The translations under genes were made by a program, and so were the position numbers. The notes under the pieces were generated by a model. It ran no database searches. It was not told the DNA's origin and worked only from the letters and a program-made list of their open reading frames with translations. A DNA stretch of 34,002 nucleotides, taken from Prevotella sp. (GTDB lineage Bacteria; Bacteroidota; Bacteroidia; Bacteroidales; Bacteroidaceae). Of the stretch, positions 16,051 through 24,554 are shown piece by piece (the stretch's first letter is position 1; each line of letters opens with the position of its first letter). The stretch covers positions 1-34,002 of the forward strand of contig JAFXZF010000065.1 in NCBI GenBank assembly GCA_017541365.1, read 5' to 3'.

Positions 16051-17313
16051 TTACAAGTCAGCACCTATATCGCGACGATTGTACTTTCCTTCAAATTGTA
16101 TCTTCTCTGCCTCTTGGAATGATTTCTTCAGGGCCTCTTCCTTGTTCGCACCATACGAAACAACGCAGATGACACGACCGCCAGCAGTCACCACTTGGCC
16201 GTCTTTCACAGTTGTTCCGGCATGAAATACGAGAGAGCCCTCGACACTCTCTATACCTGAGATAGGAAAGCCTTTCTTATACTCCTGCGGATAGCCACCA
16301 CTCACCATCATTACGCATACTGCTGAGCGTGGATCAAACTCTATCTTTTTTGTATCAAGATTTCCATGTGCTACTCCGTCAAAGAGTTCTACTATGTCAC
16401 TCTTCAGACGCAACATCACAGACTCTGTCTCAGGGTCACCCATGCGGCAGTTATATTCTATCACCATTGGTTCACCTGCCACATTGATGAGTCCAAAGAA
16501 GATGAAGCCTTTATATACGATTTCTTCTTCTGCCAGACCTTCCACGGTAGGCTTTATGATGCGTTCTTCCACTTTCTGCATCCATTCCTTCGTAGCAAAA
16601 GGTACAGGGGAAACTGATCCCATGCCTCCTGTGTTGAGACCCGTATCTCCTTCACCGATACGCTTATAGTCCTTTGCCTCAGGCAGTATCTTGTAGTTCT
16701 TACCGTCAGTAAGGACAAATACAGAACACTCTATGCCAGAAAGGAATTCTTCTATTACTACTCTACTTGATGCGTTGCCAAACATTCCGCCCAGCATCTC
16801 CTTAAGTTCCTTTTTTGCTTCCTCGAGGGTATCCAGTATTAGAACACCCTTACCAGCGCATAGTCCGTCAGCCTTTAGCACATAAGGAGCCTTTAGTGTT
16901 TCGAGGAATTTCAATCCTTCTTCAAGATGCTCACCATCAAAAGTTTCGTATGCAGCAGTAGGAATATTATGACGCTTCATAAAGGCCTTGGCAAAATCCT
17001 TTGAACCCTCAAGTACTGCACCAGCCTTTGAAGGACCTATGACTGGAACTATGGGGTTAAGCTCGTCATATATACCCTTTACCAGTGGATCTTCTGGACC
17101 CACGACTATCATTTCTACGTTGTTGTCTTTTACAAAAGCCTTAATAGCTTCAAAGTCATCAGCTTTTATAGCTACGTTCTTTCCTTTGCCACCTACACCA
17201 TCTGTACCAGCATTACCTGGTGCGATAAAGAGAGTATCGCATTTTTCACTCTGGGTTATTTTCCATGCTAAGGCGTGCTCACGGCCGCCAGAACCTAAAA
17301 GTAGAATGTTCAT
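16051..17313 (-). CDS. purD: Phosphoribosylamine-glycine ligase (GARS)
   Basis: This enzyme catalyses ATP-dependent ligation of glycine to phosphoribosylamine, the second step of de novo purine synthesis. The 420 residues are the normal monofunctional bacterial length, without fused PurM or PurN. Seen: the N-terminal [28 protein letters not shown], the ATP-grasp region [40 protein letters not shown] and the metal-binding [13 protein letters not shown]. It lies between dipeptidyl peptidase IV (44-base gap) and the small membrane protein (no gap) on the same strand. No PurR box or purine riboswitch is visible in the short upstream gap, so it probably depends on the upstream operon promoter. Confidence 0.97.
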   Translation of the reverse strand: MNILLLGSGGREHALAWKITQSEKCDTLFIAPGNAGTDGVGGKGKNVAIKADDFEAIKAFVKDNNVEMIVVGPEDPLVKGIYDELNPIVPVIGPSKAGAVLEGSKDFAKAFMKRHNIPTAAYETFDGEHLEEGLKFLETLKAPYVLKADGLCAGKGVLILDTLEEAKKELKEMLGGMFGNASSRVVIEEFLSGIECSVFVLTDGKNYKILPEAKDYKRIGEGDTGLNTGGMGSVSPVPFATKEWMQKVEERIIKPTVEGLAEEEIVYKGFIFFGLINVAGEPMVIEYNCRMGDPETESVMLRLKSDIVELFDGVAHGNLDTKKIEFDPRSAVCVMMVSGGYPQEYKKGFPISGIESVEGSLVFHAGTTVKDGQVVTAGGRVICVVSYGANKEEALKKSFQEAEKIQFEGKYNRRDIGADL

Positions 17314-17357
17314 ATTACTTTATATTTGTTTTTGTTACGTTTTACTATTTACTGTTT

Positions 17358-19292
17358 TTACAAATGTTCCTCAAAATATCTCGTTATCTTTTCGTGTAGA
17401 TGCACGGATTTATGTCCTTTCATATTATGCCCTTCTCCAGGATAGACGTAGAAATCAGGATATACATCTGCCTTATTGCAGGCGTCAATAAACTGTAACG
17501 CATGCTGGGGTAGCACTACGGGGTCATTCATTCCATGTATCAAGAGCAGCCTTCCTTTCAATTCTTTTGCACGATTGAGCAGCGAAGTCTTCTCGTATCC
17601 TTCTGGATTGTCGTCTGGTGTACCCATGTATCTCTCTCCATACATTATCTCATAGTACTTCCAGTCTATGACAGCACCTCCTGCCACTCCGACCTTGAAG
17701 ATATCCGGATAGTGTGTCATGAGACTTAATGTCATAAACCCTCCAAAACTCCATCCGTGCACACCCATACGCTTGATGTCAACATATTTCAACGAACGTA
17801 AAAAGTCTATTCCTTTCATCTGGTCGAGCATCTCTATCTGCCCCAACTGATGATATGTCACCTGTTCAAACTCTTTACCACGGTTGTCAGAGCCTCTGTT
17901 ATCCAGTATATACACGATGAAGCCTTTCTGAGCCATATATGTCTCCCAACTTCTTGAGTTCCAGTGCCACGATGCTTCTACATTATGTACGTGAGGGCCA
18001 CCATATACATAGACCACAGTGGGATATTTCTTCGTTTCATCAAAGTCTGGTGGAAACACCATCCTGTAATACAGGTCTGTCACCCCGTCAGCGGCCTTTA
18101 TGCTTCCTTGCTTAAATATTGGTGTTGCATAACCTTTCCACGTATCGTCATAACGGAAGTATTCCGTCGTGTGTTTTGTTCTTACGTCTATCACATTATA
18201 TGCGAGTGGTGTTTCGGGAGTGGTGTAACCATCTGCCAACAGGTTTCCGTCCTTCGACATCTTGCCTTTGTGCACCCCTACTCCATTATCGAGTAAAGTA
18301 CGTTTCCCCGTTTTTATGTTGACAGAGAAGAAATTGCTCTGTAGTGGCGACAGTTCATTGGAACGTATTACGACGCTCTTCGTTTCCGTACAGAAACCTA
18401 CTATCTCCATAACCACATACGAGCCTTTCGTAAGTTGCTTTAGCATCTTTCCATCTGTGTTCATAAGGTACAGATGCCAAAAACCATCTTGCTGGCTCCA
18501 CAAAATAAACTTTTTACTGTCCCACGGTAAGAAACTGATGGGATGCTGTGGCTCTACGTATTTATCATCTTTTTCGGTATAGAGCGTAGCAATATATTTG
18601 CCGTCTGTAGCAGAATATTGGTCGAGTTTGGCTACGTTCTGCTTTCTGTTTACCTCTATGAGATAAATGCTCCTGCAGTCAGGCGCCCATGAGATATTGG
18701 TGAAATACCTGTCAGTAGGATCACCACAGTCGAGGTATATGGTACTATCCGTCTCTATGTCGTATATCCCCACAGTCACTTGGTGGCTGGTCATGCCTGC
18801 CATTGGGTATTTCTCTGGCTCACAGGATGCGATGCGTCCGTCTGTATTTACGAGAGGATAGTCTGTCACCATCGACTGGTCCATGCGGTAGAATGCAAAC
18901 TTTTTCTTGTCGTGCGAAAGAAATATTCCCTCTGTTATTCCAAATTCGTTACGATGAACAGGTTCTCCATATACCAGGTTTCGGTTTCCGTCGGTAGTCA
19001 CCTGCTTTTCCTCAGCTTCTTCCGATTTCTTTAGGTAGATATTATGCTCTCTCGTCGTTATCTGGGGATAGTCCACGGGAGGTGGTGTCTCATCACTGTT
19101 TTTCAACGTGTTGCCGTCCCACCACAGTTTCAGCGGTTGTGGATTCATAGTCTTGTAGTTTTTCCCTCCAAAGTTTAGGTCTTCGAGGGTAAACTGCTTG
19201 AGACTTCTTTCTCCATCATTTGTCAGTTGCTGGGCAGACATATTCAAACACATTGTTGTCAAAAGTATGATAAAACCGCATCCCTTTACCAT
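17358..19292 (-). CDS. Dipeptidyl peptidase IV, S9B serine peptidase
   Basis: An exported exopeptidase that removes Xaa-Pro (or Xaa-Ala) dipeptides from peptide N-termini. It has 644 residues after a probable signal peptide (MVKGCGFIILLTTMCLNMSA, cut near QQ). An N-terminal beta-propeller covers about 40-400, including FGITEGIFLSHDKKKFAFYR and MDQSMV, as in Bacteroidetes DPP IV. The C-terminal alpha/beta hydrolase carries the nucleophile elbow GWSFGG, the acid in HGMNDPVV and the histidine in GEGHNMKG, in the S9 order Ser-Asp-His. In Prevotella and Porphyromonas such enzymes feed peptide-based amino acid uptake from the periplasm. It starts 5 bases after the methyltransferase stop. Confidence 0.93.
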   Translation of the reverse strand: MVKGCGFIILLTTMCLNMSAQQLTNDGERSLKQFTLEDLNFGGKNYKTMNPQPLKLWWDGNTLKNSDETPPPVDYPQITTREHNIYLKKSEEAEEKQVTTDGNRNLVYGEPVHRNEFGITEGIFLSHDKKKFAFYRMDQSMVTDYPLVNTDGRIASCEPEKYPMAGMTSHQVTVGIYDIETDSTIYLDCGDPTDRYFTNISWAPDCRSIYLIEVNRKQNVAKLDQYSATDGKYIATLYTEKDDKYVEPQHPISFLPWDSKKFILWSQQDGFWHLYLMNTDGKMLKQLTKGSYVVMEIVGFCTETKSVVIRSNELSPLQSNFFSVNIKTGKRTLLDNGVGVHKGKMSKDGNLLADGYTTPETPLAYNVIDVRTKHTTEYFRYDDTWKGYATPIFKQGSIKAADGVTDLYYRMVFPPDFDETKKYPTVVYVYGGPHVHNVEASWHWNSRSWETYMAQKGFIVYILDNRGSDNRGKEFEQVTYHQLGQIEMLDQMKGIDFLRSLKYVDIKRMGVHGWSFGGFMTLSLMTHYPDIFKVGVAGGAVIDWKYYEIMYGERYMGTPDDNPEGYEKTSLLNRAKELKGRLLLIHGMNDPVVLPQHALQFIDACNKADVYPDFYVYPGEGHNMKGHKSVHLHEKITRYFEEHL

Positions 19293-19297
19293 AACTA

Positions 19298-20743
19298 CTA
19301 TTCCTCGTTTTTCTTAAAGAATTTCTTGCGATTCTCCTGTCTGTCGGCACGTGATTCGTGTTTCTTGAAGGATCTTCCGCCTTTTCTTTCATCACCATTG
19401 AATGACTTGCGTGATTTTCTCTCCTGTGCCTTACGCTTTGCTCTTTCTTTATCGAGTGATGTGAAGTTGAAACTGAGTATGTCAGCCGACTCATTATCTA
19501 TCAGATTCTCCTTCTTTCTGTCATACTCACGCTTTTTCCATGACTGGCGTTTCTCCGCCATCTTTTTCTTGTCATCCTCTGACTTCACCGTGCCGCCATC
19601 TTCCCTGAAGGCCTTAAACTTTCCGTCAAAAAGCTGATACTTTCTAAACTCGCACTCGAGCGACCCGTTATACAGGGGTATCTTCACACTTGGTTTCAGT
19701 CCTATCTGCTGGAAACACTCCTCCTTGTATGACAGTATCCAGGCATCACCTTCCTTGAAGGCATGCTTCAGGCGCTCGCCTATCATCTTGTATGTTTCAA
19801 GTAGGTTGTTTGTTGAGATACGTTCTCCGTATGGCGGATTAGTGACGATTATTGCCGGCTCTGTTATACCTTTGAAGTCCTTGAAATCCTGTTGGGCAAT
19901 GGTTATGTCATTACTCAGTCCAGCTGCTTTTATATTGTCTGTCGCTATGTTAATAGCCTTGAAGTCTATATCGTAGCCATAAACATGATGTTCAAAGTCC
20001 CTTTCGCCTGAATCATCGTTATATATCTCATCAAAAAGGTCTGCATCGAAGTCTGCCCATTTCTCAAAGGCATATTCTTTACGGAATACTCCTGGGGCGA
20101 TATTGCGTGCTATGAGGGCTGCCTCTATCAGCAGGGTACCCGAACCACACATGGGATCGATAAAGTCCTTCTCTCCCTTCCAGCCCGTCATGAGTATCAT
20201 ACCTGCAGCAAGGACCTCATTCAGTGGTGCTTCCATAGTACCCTGTCGATAACCTCTGCGGTGTAGCGACTCACCACTTGAGTCAAGGCTTACTGTGGCT
20301 TCCTCGCCATTGATATGCACGTTGAGTCGAACGTCTGGGTCAGCAACAGATATGTTGGGACGCACACCCGTCTTTTCCCTAAACTGGTCAACGATAGCAT
20401 CCTTCACCTTATATGTCACGAAACGCGAGTTGGAAAATGTATCACTATATACTACAGAGTCAACGGTAAACGTCTTACCCTCAGCGATATACTCACTCCA
20501 GTCGATTTCCTTTATCTTATCATATACCTCCTCTGCTGACTTTGCCGTGAAGTGTGTGAGGGGTTTGAGTATGCGTATTGCTGTACGAAGAGCAAAATTT
20601 GCCTTATACATCAGCGCTTTGTCGCCAGTGAAAGTCACCACGCGACATCCTTTCTTAATATCCTTTGCTCCTAAAACTTCAAGTTCCTGTGCTAATATCT
20701 CCTCCAGACCCATAAAGGTCTTGGCTACCATTTCAAATTCCAT
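19298..20743 (-). CDS. THUMP-domain 23S rRNA guanine-N2 methyltransferase (RlmL N-domain type)
   Basis: A SAM-dependent RNA methyltransferase. A THUMP RNA-binding domain lies at about 40-160. The Rossmann methylase follows, with FIDPMCGSGTLLIEAALIARNIAPG (SAM motif I) and the catalytic NPPYGER typical of N2-guanine methylases. It corresponds to the N-terminal half of E. coli RlmL, which modifies G2445 of 23S rRNA; the RlmK half is absent. After about residue 390 comes a tail of some 95 residues very rich in K, R and E, probably disordered and RNA-binding. An in-frame TTG lies at 20755, but I prefer ATG at 20743 (MEFEMVAKTF), giving 481 residues. It overlaps the end of the serine acetyltransferase gene by 11 bases. 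Confidence 0.88.
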   Translation of the reverse strand: MEFEMVAKTFMGLEEILAQELEVLGAKDIKKGCRVVTFTGDKALMYKANFALRTAIRILKPLTHFTAKSAEEVYDKIKEIDWSEYIAEGKTFTVDSVVYSDTFSNSRFVTYKVKDAIVDQFREKTGVRPNISVADPDVRLNVHINGEEATVSLDSSGESLHRRGYRQGTMEAPLNEVLAAGMILMTGWKGEKDFIDPMCGSGTLLIEAALIARNIAPGVFRKEYAFEKWADFDADLFDEIYNDDSGERDFEHHVYGYDIDFKAINIATDNIKAAGLSNDITIAQQDFKDFKGITEPAIIVTNPPYGERISTNNLLETYKMIGERLKHAFKEGDAWILSYKEECFQQIGLKPSVKIPLYNGSLECEFRKYQLFDGKFKAFREDGGTVKSEDDKKKMAEKRQSWKKREYDRKKENLIDNESADILSFNFTSLDKERAKRKAQERKSRKSFNGDERKGGRSFKKHESRADRQENRKKFFKKNEE

Positions 20744-21656
20744 TTCCGTTTTCAAATCCGCTGTGTATCTTTAAGTTATTATAAATCTTCGTATTTCTTG
20801 CGACATTATCCGTCACCCACTTATTTGCACCGATCACGCTTCCTTTACCTATCGTGATACGACCCAGGATAGTAGCATTACTATATACGATTACGTCATC
20901 TTCGAGTATTGGGTGACGAGGTATGCCTTTTATAGGATTGCCATCCTTGTCGAGTGGGAAACTCAGTGCACCCAAGGTGACGCCCTGGTACAATTTCACA
21001 TTATTGCCTATTATGCATGTTGCACCTACGACTACACCCGTACCATGGTCTATCGTGAAGTGATGACCTATCTGGGCTGCAGGATGAATGTCGATGCCCG
21101 TCTCTGAGTGTGCCAATTCTGTTATCATACGAGGGATCAGCGGCACTCCGAGCAGATGCAGTTCGTGAGCCAAACGGTAATTGGTCAGCGTCCTTATTAC
21201 AGGATAGCATGATATTATCTCCCCAAAGCTTGTAGCAGCAGGATCACCATTGAATGCAGCCTCTACATCTGTAGCCAATATGCTGCGTATCTCTGGAAGT
21301 TTCAATACCATTTTCTCAGTTATCTCTATCGCCTTCTTACGCATACTATCCACGCAGAAGCACTCGTCATCCGGCGATATGGTAAAGCATAGTCCTGCGA
21401 GTATTTGCTTCTTCAACAGACGAAACAGACGCTCCACATTAACCCCTGTATGATATTTCATGGTTTCGGAACTCACCTTGGAATGTCCGAAATAACCTGG
21501 GAAGAGTATCTCACGTGCAAGGAGAACAATCTCGGTCAGTGCAGTATTGGAGGGCAAAGGCACATTATCACGCACCTTGTGAAAAAGCACACCAAGGCTC
21601 TCATCTGATACCAATTGCTCTACTGCATCACTTATAGCATGGTTGTTGTTATACAT
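20733..21656 (-). CDS. Serine O-acetyltransferase (EpsC/CysE family)
   Basis: This enzyme makes O-acetylserine from serine and acetyl-CoA, the committed step of cysteine synthesis. The C-terminal left-handed beta-helix hexapeptide domain is clear: IDIHPAAQIGHHFTIDHGTG, VVVGATCIIGNNVKLYQG and ATILGRITIGKGSVIGANKWV, with the two catalytic-region His residues in the first of these segments. The N-terminal helical part is about 170 residues, longer than E. coli CysE and as usual in Bacteroidales. A longer frame to 21716 exists, but its first codons overlap the -33 box of a perfect promoter at 21688-21719. The start is therefore the ATG at 21656 (MYNNNHAISDAVEQ), 307 residues. It heads the minus-strand operon. 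Confidence 0.92.
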   Translation of the reverse strand: MYNNNHAISDAVEQLVSDESLGVLFHKVRDNVPLPSNTALTEIVLLAREILFPGYFGHSKVSSETMKYHTGVNVERLFRLLKKQILAGLCFTISPDDECFCVDSMRKKAIEITEKMVLKLPEIRSILATDVEAAFNGDPAATSFGEIISCYPVIRTLTNYRLAHELHLLGVPLIPRMITELAHSETGIDIHPAAQIGHHFTIDHGTGVVVGATCIIGNNVKLYQGVTLGALSFPLDKDGNPIKGIPRHPILEDDVIVYSNATILGRITIGKGSVIGANKWVTDNVARNTKIYNNLKIHSGFENGNGI

Positions 21657-21687
21657 TGTACTACGTTTTTTTTTAGAAATTTGGTCA

Positions 21688-21719
21688 CAAAGGTACGCAA
21701 AAATTCCGACACTCACAAA
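21688..21719 (-). promoter_or_regulatory. Bacteroidetes-type promoter for the serine acetyltransferase operon
   Basis: On the minus strand TTTG (21716-21719) is followed by 20 bases and TACCTTTG (21688-21695), a perfect consensus. The start site should fall near 21680, giving a leader of about 25 nt before ATG 21656. This rules out a translation start at 21716. Confidence 0.85.
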
Positions 21720-21762
21720 TATTTACTAAGTAAATATCTTTCGCGAACCATTTTAACGGTAC

Positions 21763-21802
21763 AAAAAAAGAGCATAGCTTTCCATTCACGAAAACTATGC
21801 CC
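21763..21802 (-). terminator. Rho-independent terminator after the YtxH/holin-like operon
   Basis: On the minus strand arms of 13 bases (GGGCATAGTTTTC and GAAAGCTATGCTC, two G-U pairs) enclose a 7-base loop and are followed by seven T. It lies 21 bases past the stop of the last gene of that operon and just upstream of the promoter of the next one. Confidence 0.88.
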
Positions 21803-21823
21803 CTTGTCATGTGCTGTAGTTAC

Positions 21824-22069
21824 CTACCTGCGTTTACGTTTCCTTCCAAATCTGTTGTAGAGTTTCCAACCGAGCAGCATACCATCTATTATCACTGTAG
21901 ATGACGAGATGAATGACAGCGCCCGCTTCGTCGGTGAGAAAGCGGTTGACACAGACTGCTCCTTATGAAACAGCCCGTCCCAAAGTCTTTTCAGCTCACT
22001 CTCTTTCTGGCTCATCTCCATCTTAACAGAGTGACGCTTTGCCTGCAATGTTTTTAGAGAGTCTATCAT
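21824..22069 (-). CDS. 81-residue basic protein of the YtxH/holin-like module
   Basis: I have no firm family name. The first 40 residues (MIDSLKTLQAKRHSVKMEMS...) form a charged, probably coiled-coil helix. A single hydrophobic stretch follows (about 48-70, ALSFISSSTVIIDGMLLGW), then a strongly basic tail ending GRKRKRR. It may be a one-helix membrane protein with a cytoplasmic basic end. Its ATG overlaps the stop of the holin-like gene by 4 bases, and a terminator follows its own stop, so it is the last gene of a three-gene operon. A structural or stress role at the membrane is plausible but unproven. Confidence 0.8.
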   Translation of the reverse strand: MIDSLKTLQAKRHSVKMEMSQKESELKRLWDGLFHKEQSVSTAFSPTKRALSFISSSTVIIDGMLLGWKLYNRFGRKRKRR

Positions 22070-22458
22070 ACTTCCTTGTTATTATCAAGCAGTTCTTCAC
22101 TATACACATCTTCTGCAAGCACACTCATGAGGAAATGTACCAAAGGTCTCTCGATGAGAGCATGACGAGACATGTACACCACTATGAGCAACAATAGATA
22201 TACCGCACTGACGCACAGATAACCTATCACTTCGCTGTCAAATACATCAGCCAACACCCTTGCGAGGGCGAAAGAAAGGAAAAGCATAAAGATGACCAGT
22301 ATTATCGAAAGAACGACAAACAATAACAAGGCGGTCAATATGCGTACTATCTTGTCAACTGCTGACAGTCTGGTGTACTTCGTCTTTAGCTCAAACCAGT
22401 GTTTCGCTTCCTCTACAAACTGGGCTATGTATTCTATGTTCTGATCGTTGGAAAACAC
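22066..22458 (-). CDS. Phage-holin-like superfamily (holin-X type) membrane protein
   Basis: A 130-residue protein with a soluble N-terminal helix (IEYIAQFVEEAKHWFELKTKYTRL), two long membrane helices (ALLLFVVLSIILVIFMLFL and VIGYLCVSAVYLLLLIVVY) and a short acidic C-terminus. This layout matches the holin-X/Phage_holin_3_6 family, which is widespread on chromosomes next to YtxH-domain genes and is not in itself evidence of phage. Function is unknown; some relatives are linked to envelope stress. It lies 19 bases after the YtxH gene and overlaps the next gene by 4 bases. Confidence 0.75.
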   Translation of the reverse strand: MFSNDQNIEYIAQFVEEAKHWFELKTKYTRLSAVDKIVRILTALLLFVVLSIILVIFMLFLSFALARVLADVFDSEVIGYLCVSAVYLLLLIVVYMSRHALIERPLVHFLMSVLAEDVYSEELLDNNKEV

Positions 22459-22477
22459 TCTTGAAACAATTTAATTT

Positions 22478-22717
22478 TTATGCTTCAGCTACTTCTTCAA
22501 CAAGTTCTTCTACCTGCTTCTTTGTCAGGTTGATATTATGCTTCTCGCAGAACTCCTTGATGGTGTCCTGAACCTTGTACTTATCCAAAAGTTCTTGTAC
22601 AGAATTCTGAAGTTTTGCACGTGTGTCCTCACCCTTTTCAGGAGCCAAAAGAAGAGCTGCTGTTGCACCTGCTACCGCGCCACCTACTATGGCTGCAAAA
22701 TAACCTAATGTTTTCAT
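22478..22717 (-). CDS. YtxH-domain small membrane protein
   Basis: A 79-residue protein with the YtxH pattern: one N-terminal membrane helix (GYFAAIVGGAVAGATAALLLAP) followed directly by EKGEDTRAKLQ and a long amphipathic helix rich in K, E and Q. Bacillus YtxH belongs to the general stress regulon. Here the stress link is inferred from the family only. It is the first gene of the three-gene minus-strand operon and starts 54 bases after a good -7 box. Confidence 0.85.
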   Translation of the reverse strand: MKTLGYFAAIVGGAVAGATAALLLAPEKGEDTRAKLQNSVQELLDKYKVQDTIKEFCEKHNINLTKKQVEELVEEVAEA

Positions 22718-22770
22718 AATTTAATGTTTTAGTTTTGGTTAATAATTTTATTACTTTTCGTAACTATTTG

Positions 22771-22801
22771 CAAATGTAATAAAAATATCGATAAATTCAG
22801 A
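22771..22801 (-). promoter_or_regulatory. Promoter for the YtxH operon
   Basis: Minus strand: TCTG (one mismatch to TTTG) at 22798-22801, 19 bases, then TACATTTG at 22771-22778. It lies in the divergent gap shared with the SPOR-lipoprotein promoter. Confidence 0.7.
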
Positions 22802-22853
22802 CATTTTTAATGTTAAAAAAGGCAAACGTCGTGTTTTTCCACTTTTTTTTTAT

Positions 22854-22861
22854 TACCTTTG
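22854..22861 (+). promoter_or_regulatory. -7 element for the SPOR lipoprotein gene
   Basis: TACCTTTG matches the -7 consensus exactly and lies 49 bases before ATG 22911. At the right distance upstream only GTGT is found, so the -33 box is weak. The T-rich stretch between may help. Confidence 0.6.
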
Positions 22862-22910
22862 TGCCATCTTATTTCAACTTATAACACATTATTTAATAAC
22901 CGAGAACAAA

Positions 22911-23441
22911 ATGAAAAAGCATCTTATCTTTGTTGCAACAGTTTGCGCAAGTTTGGTATTTGTAAGTTGTGGCTCTTCAAAGGAGAGCGCATATCGTAAG
23001 GCATACGAAAAGGCAAAAGCTCAGGAGCAGGCACAGCAAGCCACGCAGCCTGTACAACAAGCACAACCATATGTTCAGGAACAGGCTCAGCCCGTACAGC
23101 AGGCTCCTGTTGTGACACCTCTTGTTGAGGCTCCAGCACAGCAGCAGACTGTTGTCACCAACAACAACGTGGCAGTAAGAACCGAAAAGGTCAGCGTGGT
23201 AAATGGTGCTGGTCTGAAGGCTTACTCTGTTGTGGTAGGTTCCTTCGGCGTACGTGCTAATGCTGAGGGTCTCCAGAGCACTCTGAAGAATGCTGGTTAC
23301 GACGCTCAGGTGGCTTACAACCAGGAGCGCAATATGTACCGCGTGATCGTCGCTACATTCGACACTCGCGATAGTGCTACACAGTGCAAACAGTCACTCC
23401 AGGGCACATATCCTGACGCATGGCTGCTGATGCAGCAGTAA
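22911..23441 (+). CDS. SPOR-domain lipoprotein
   Basis: A 176-residue envelope lipoprotein. The signal peptide MKKHLIFVATVCASLVFVSC ends in a lipobox (FVSC) with Cys20 as the acylated residue. A Q/A/P-rich low-complexity spacer (about 30-85) would span the periplasm. The C-terminal SPOR domain is at about 100-174 (AYSVVVGSFGVRANAEGL, YRVIVATFDTRDSA). SPOR domains bind denuded septal peptidoglycan, so a role near the division site is likely from family knowledge. The stop is followed without a gap by the ruvX ATG, so the two are co-transcribed. The charge pattern after Cys20 is not a strong Bacteroidetes surface-export signal, so a periplasm-facing location is more likely. Confidence 0.9.
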   Translation: MKKHLIFVATVCASLVFVSCGSSKESAYRKAYEKAKAQEQAQQATQPVQQAQPYVQEQAQPVQQAPVVTPLVEAPAQQQTVVTNNNVAVRTEKVSVVNGAGLKAYSVVVGSFGVRANAEGLQSTLKNAGYDAQVAYNQERNMYRVIVATFDTRDSATQCKQSLQGTYPDAWLLMQQ

Positions 23442-23882
23442 ATGATGGCTCGCATACTGGCGATAGACTACGGAAAAAAGCGTACCGGACTCGCTGTGAC
23501 CGACGTGTTGCAGATAGTGCCCGGTGCGCTTGATACTGTAGATACCCCTCATCTGATGCAGTACTTGGAAGACTACACCAAAAGGGAGGATGTGGAACGT
23601 ATCATCATCGGCGAACCATACCAACCTAATGGTGAAGCATCAGAAAATCTAAAAAGGGTGAAGCAATTCGAGGCTCTGTGGCAAAAGAAGCACCCCGAGA
23701 TACCCATCGAGGGATACGATGAGAGGTTTACATCTGTCATGGCTCACCAGACGATGCTTTCTGCCGGATTAGGCAAGAAGGCTCGTCAGGACAAGGCACT
23801 GGTGGATCGCATCTCAGCAACCATTATACTTCAAAGCTACCTGAGTTCAGTTCACAATTCACAGTTCACAGTTCACAGTTAG
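23442..23882 (+). CDS. ruvX: RuvX/YqgF Holliday-junction-resolvase-like protein
   Basis: A 146-residue RNase H-fold protein. The YqgF motifs are all present: ILAIDYGKKRTGLAVTD at the N-terminus, VERIIIGEPYQPNGE, YDERFTSVMA and KALVDRISATIILQSYL. The acidic residues in the first, third and fourth are the expected metal ligands. Relatives act in pre-16S rRNA 5' processing and in junction resolution in some species. Start choice is ATG 23442 or 23445 (MMARI). The last dozen residues (SSVHNSQFTVHS) and the TAG stop are encoded by a heptamer array and the 31-nt dispersed repeat. The normal family end is near SYL, so the tail looks acquired. Confidence 0.92.
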   Translation: MMARILAIDYGKKRTGLAVTDVLQIVPGALDTVDTPHLMQYLEDYTKREDVERIIIGEPYQPNGEASENLKRVKQFEALWQKKHPEIPIEGYDERFTSVMAHQTMLSAGLGKKARQDKALVDRISATIILQSYLSSVHNSQFTVHS

Positions 23883-23957
23883 TTCGCAAAGCTCATCATA
23901 TTCATGTCACAGTTCAAAGTTGCCCACTCTTAACTCTTAATTCTTAACTCTTAATTT
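23845..23957. repeat. Heptamer arrays around a 31-nt core, ruvX to def
   Basis: TTCACAG-type units run to 23880. The 31-nt core TTAGTTCGCAAAGCTCATCA... occupies 23879-23909. Four units TTAACTC, TTAATTC, TTAACTC and TTAATTT occupy 23930-23957. The core is the inverted partner of 11108-11138. The array enters the ruvX frame on the left and ends 9 bases before the TTG of def. Confidence 0.88.
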
Positions 23958-23966
23958 TTTACTCCC

Positions 23967-24527
23967 TTGATTTTACCAATTTATACATACGGACAACCCG
24001 TGTTACGCAAAGTTGCGGAAGATATCACCCCCTCCTACCCCAATCTCACCAATCTCATACAGGATATGTGGGAGACACTTGCGTCAAGTGAAGGTATCGG
24101 ACTGGCAGCCCCACAGATAGGCCTGCCCATACGACTTGTTGTGATAGACCTTGACCTGCTCAAGGAAGACCTGCCGGAATATGACGGCTTCAAGAAGGTG
24201 TATATCAATCCCCACATCATCGACTACGACAAGAGTCAGACCGACTCTTCGTCTGAGGGTTGTCTGTCGCTGCCTGCCATACGTGAGAACGTGGTACGCC
24301 CCAAGCGCATCAGGGTAAAGTATCAGGACGAGGACTTCACCGAGCACGACGAGTGGGTGGAGGGCTATCTCGCCAGGGTGATGCAGCATGAGTTTGATCA
24401 CCTTGAGGGAACCATGTTTATCGACAGGATATCTCCTCTGCGCAAGCAGCTGATAAAGTCCAAACTGCGCTCGCTGCTGCAGGGACGCTTCCGTACAGGA
24501 TACAAGGTAAAGGCGCCACACAAGTAA
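23967..24527 (+). CDS. def: Peptide deformylase
   Basis: Removes the N-formyl group from nascent proteins. All three signature motifs are present: [10 protein letters not shown] near 46-55, EGCLSLP near 97-103 (metal Cys) and QHEFDH near 139-144 (metal histidines and catalytic Glu). The 186 residues are normal. The start is [20 protein letters not shown] matches the family start and no ATG is available before the motif region. A heptamer array lies just upstream. It shares strand and spacing with ruvX and the TPR gene, a likely co-transcribed group. Confidence 0.94.
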   Translation: MILPIYTYGQPVLRKVAEDITPSYPNLTNLIQDMWETLASSEGIGLAAPQIGLPIRLVVIDLDLLKEDLPEYDGFKKVYINPHIIDYDKSQTDSSSEGCLSLPAIRENVVRPKRIRVKYQDEDFTEHDEWVEGYLARVMQHEFDHLEGTMFIDRISPLRKQLIKSKLRSLLQGRFRTGYKVKAPHK

Positions 24528-24554
24528 AAAGAAATTATTACACCCCTCCCTCAT

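Noticed and set aside
20744..20755. TTG start of the methyltransferase at 20755
   Set aside because: An ATG four codons later gives the expected N-terminus and less overlap with the upstream gene; the TTG cannot be fully excluded.
21657..21716. Longer start for the serine acetyltransferase at 21716
   Set aside because: Those codons overlap a perfect promoter (21688-21719) and lie upstream of the expected transcription start; ATG 21656 fits the family.
22066..22458. Holin-like gene as a sign of a prophage
   Set aside because: No other phage gene is near; the family is common on chromosomes beside YtxH genes.
23845..23957. CRISPR array
   Set aside because: Units are 7 bp in direct tandem without unique spacers, and no cas gene is present.
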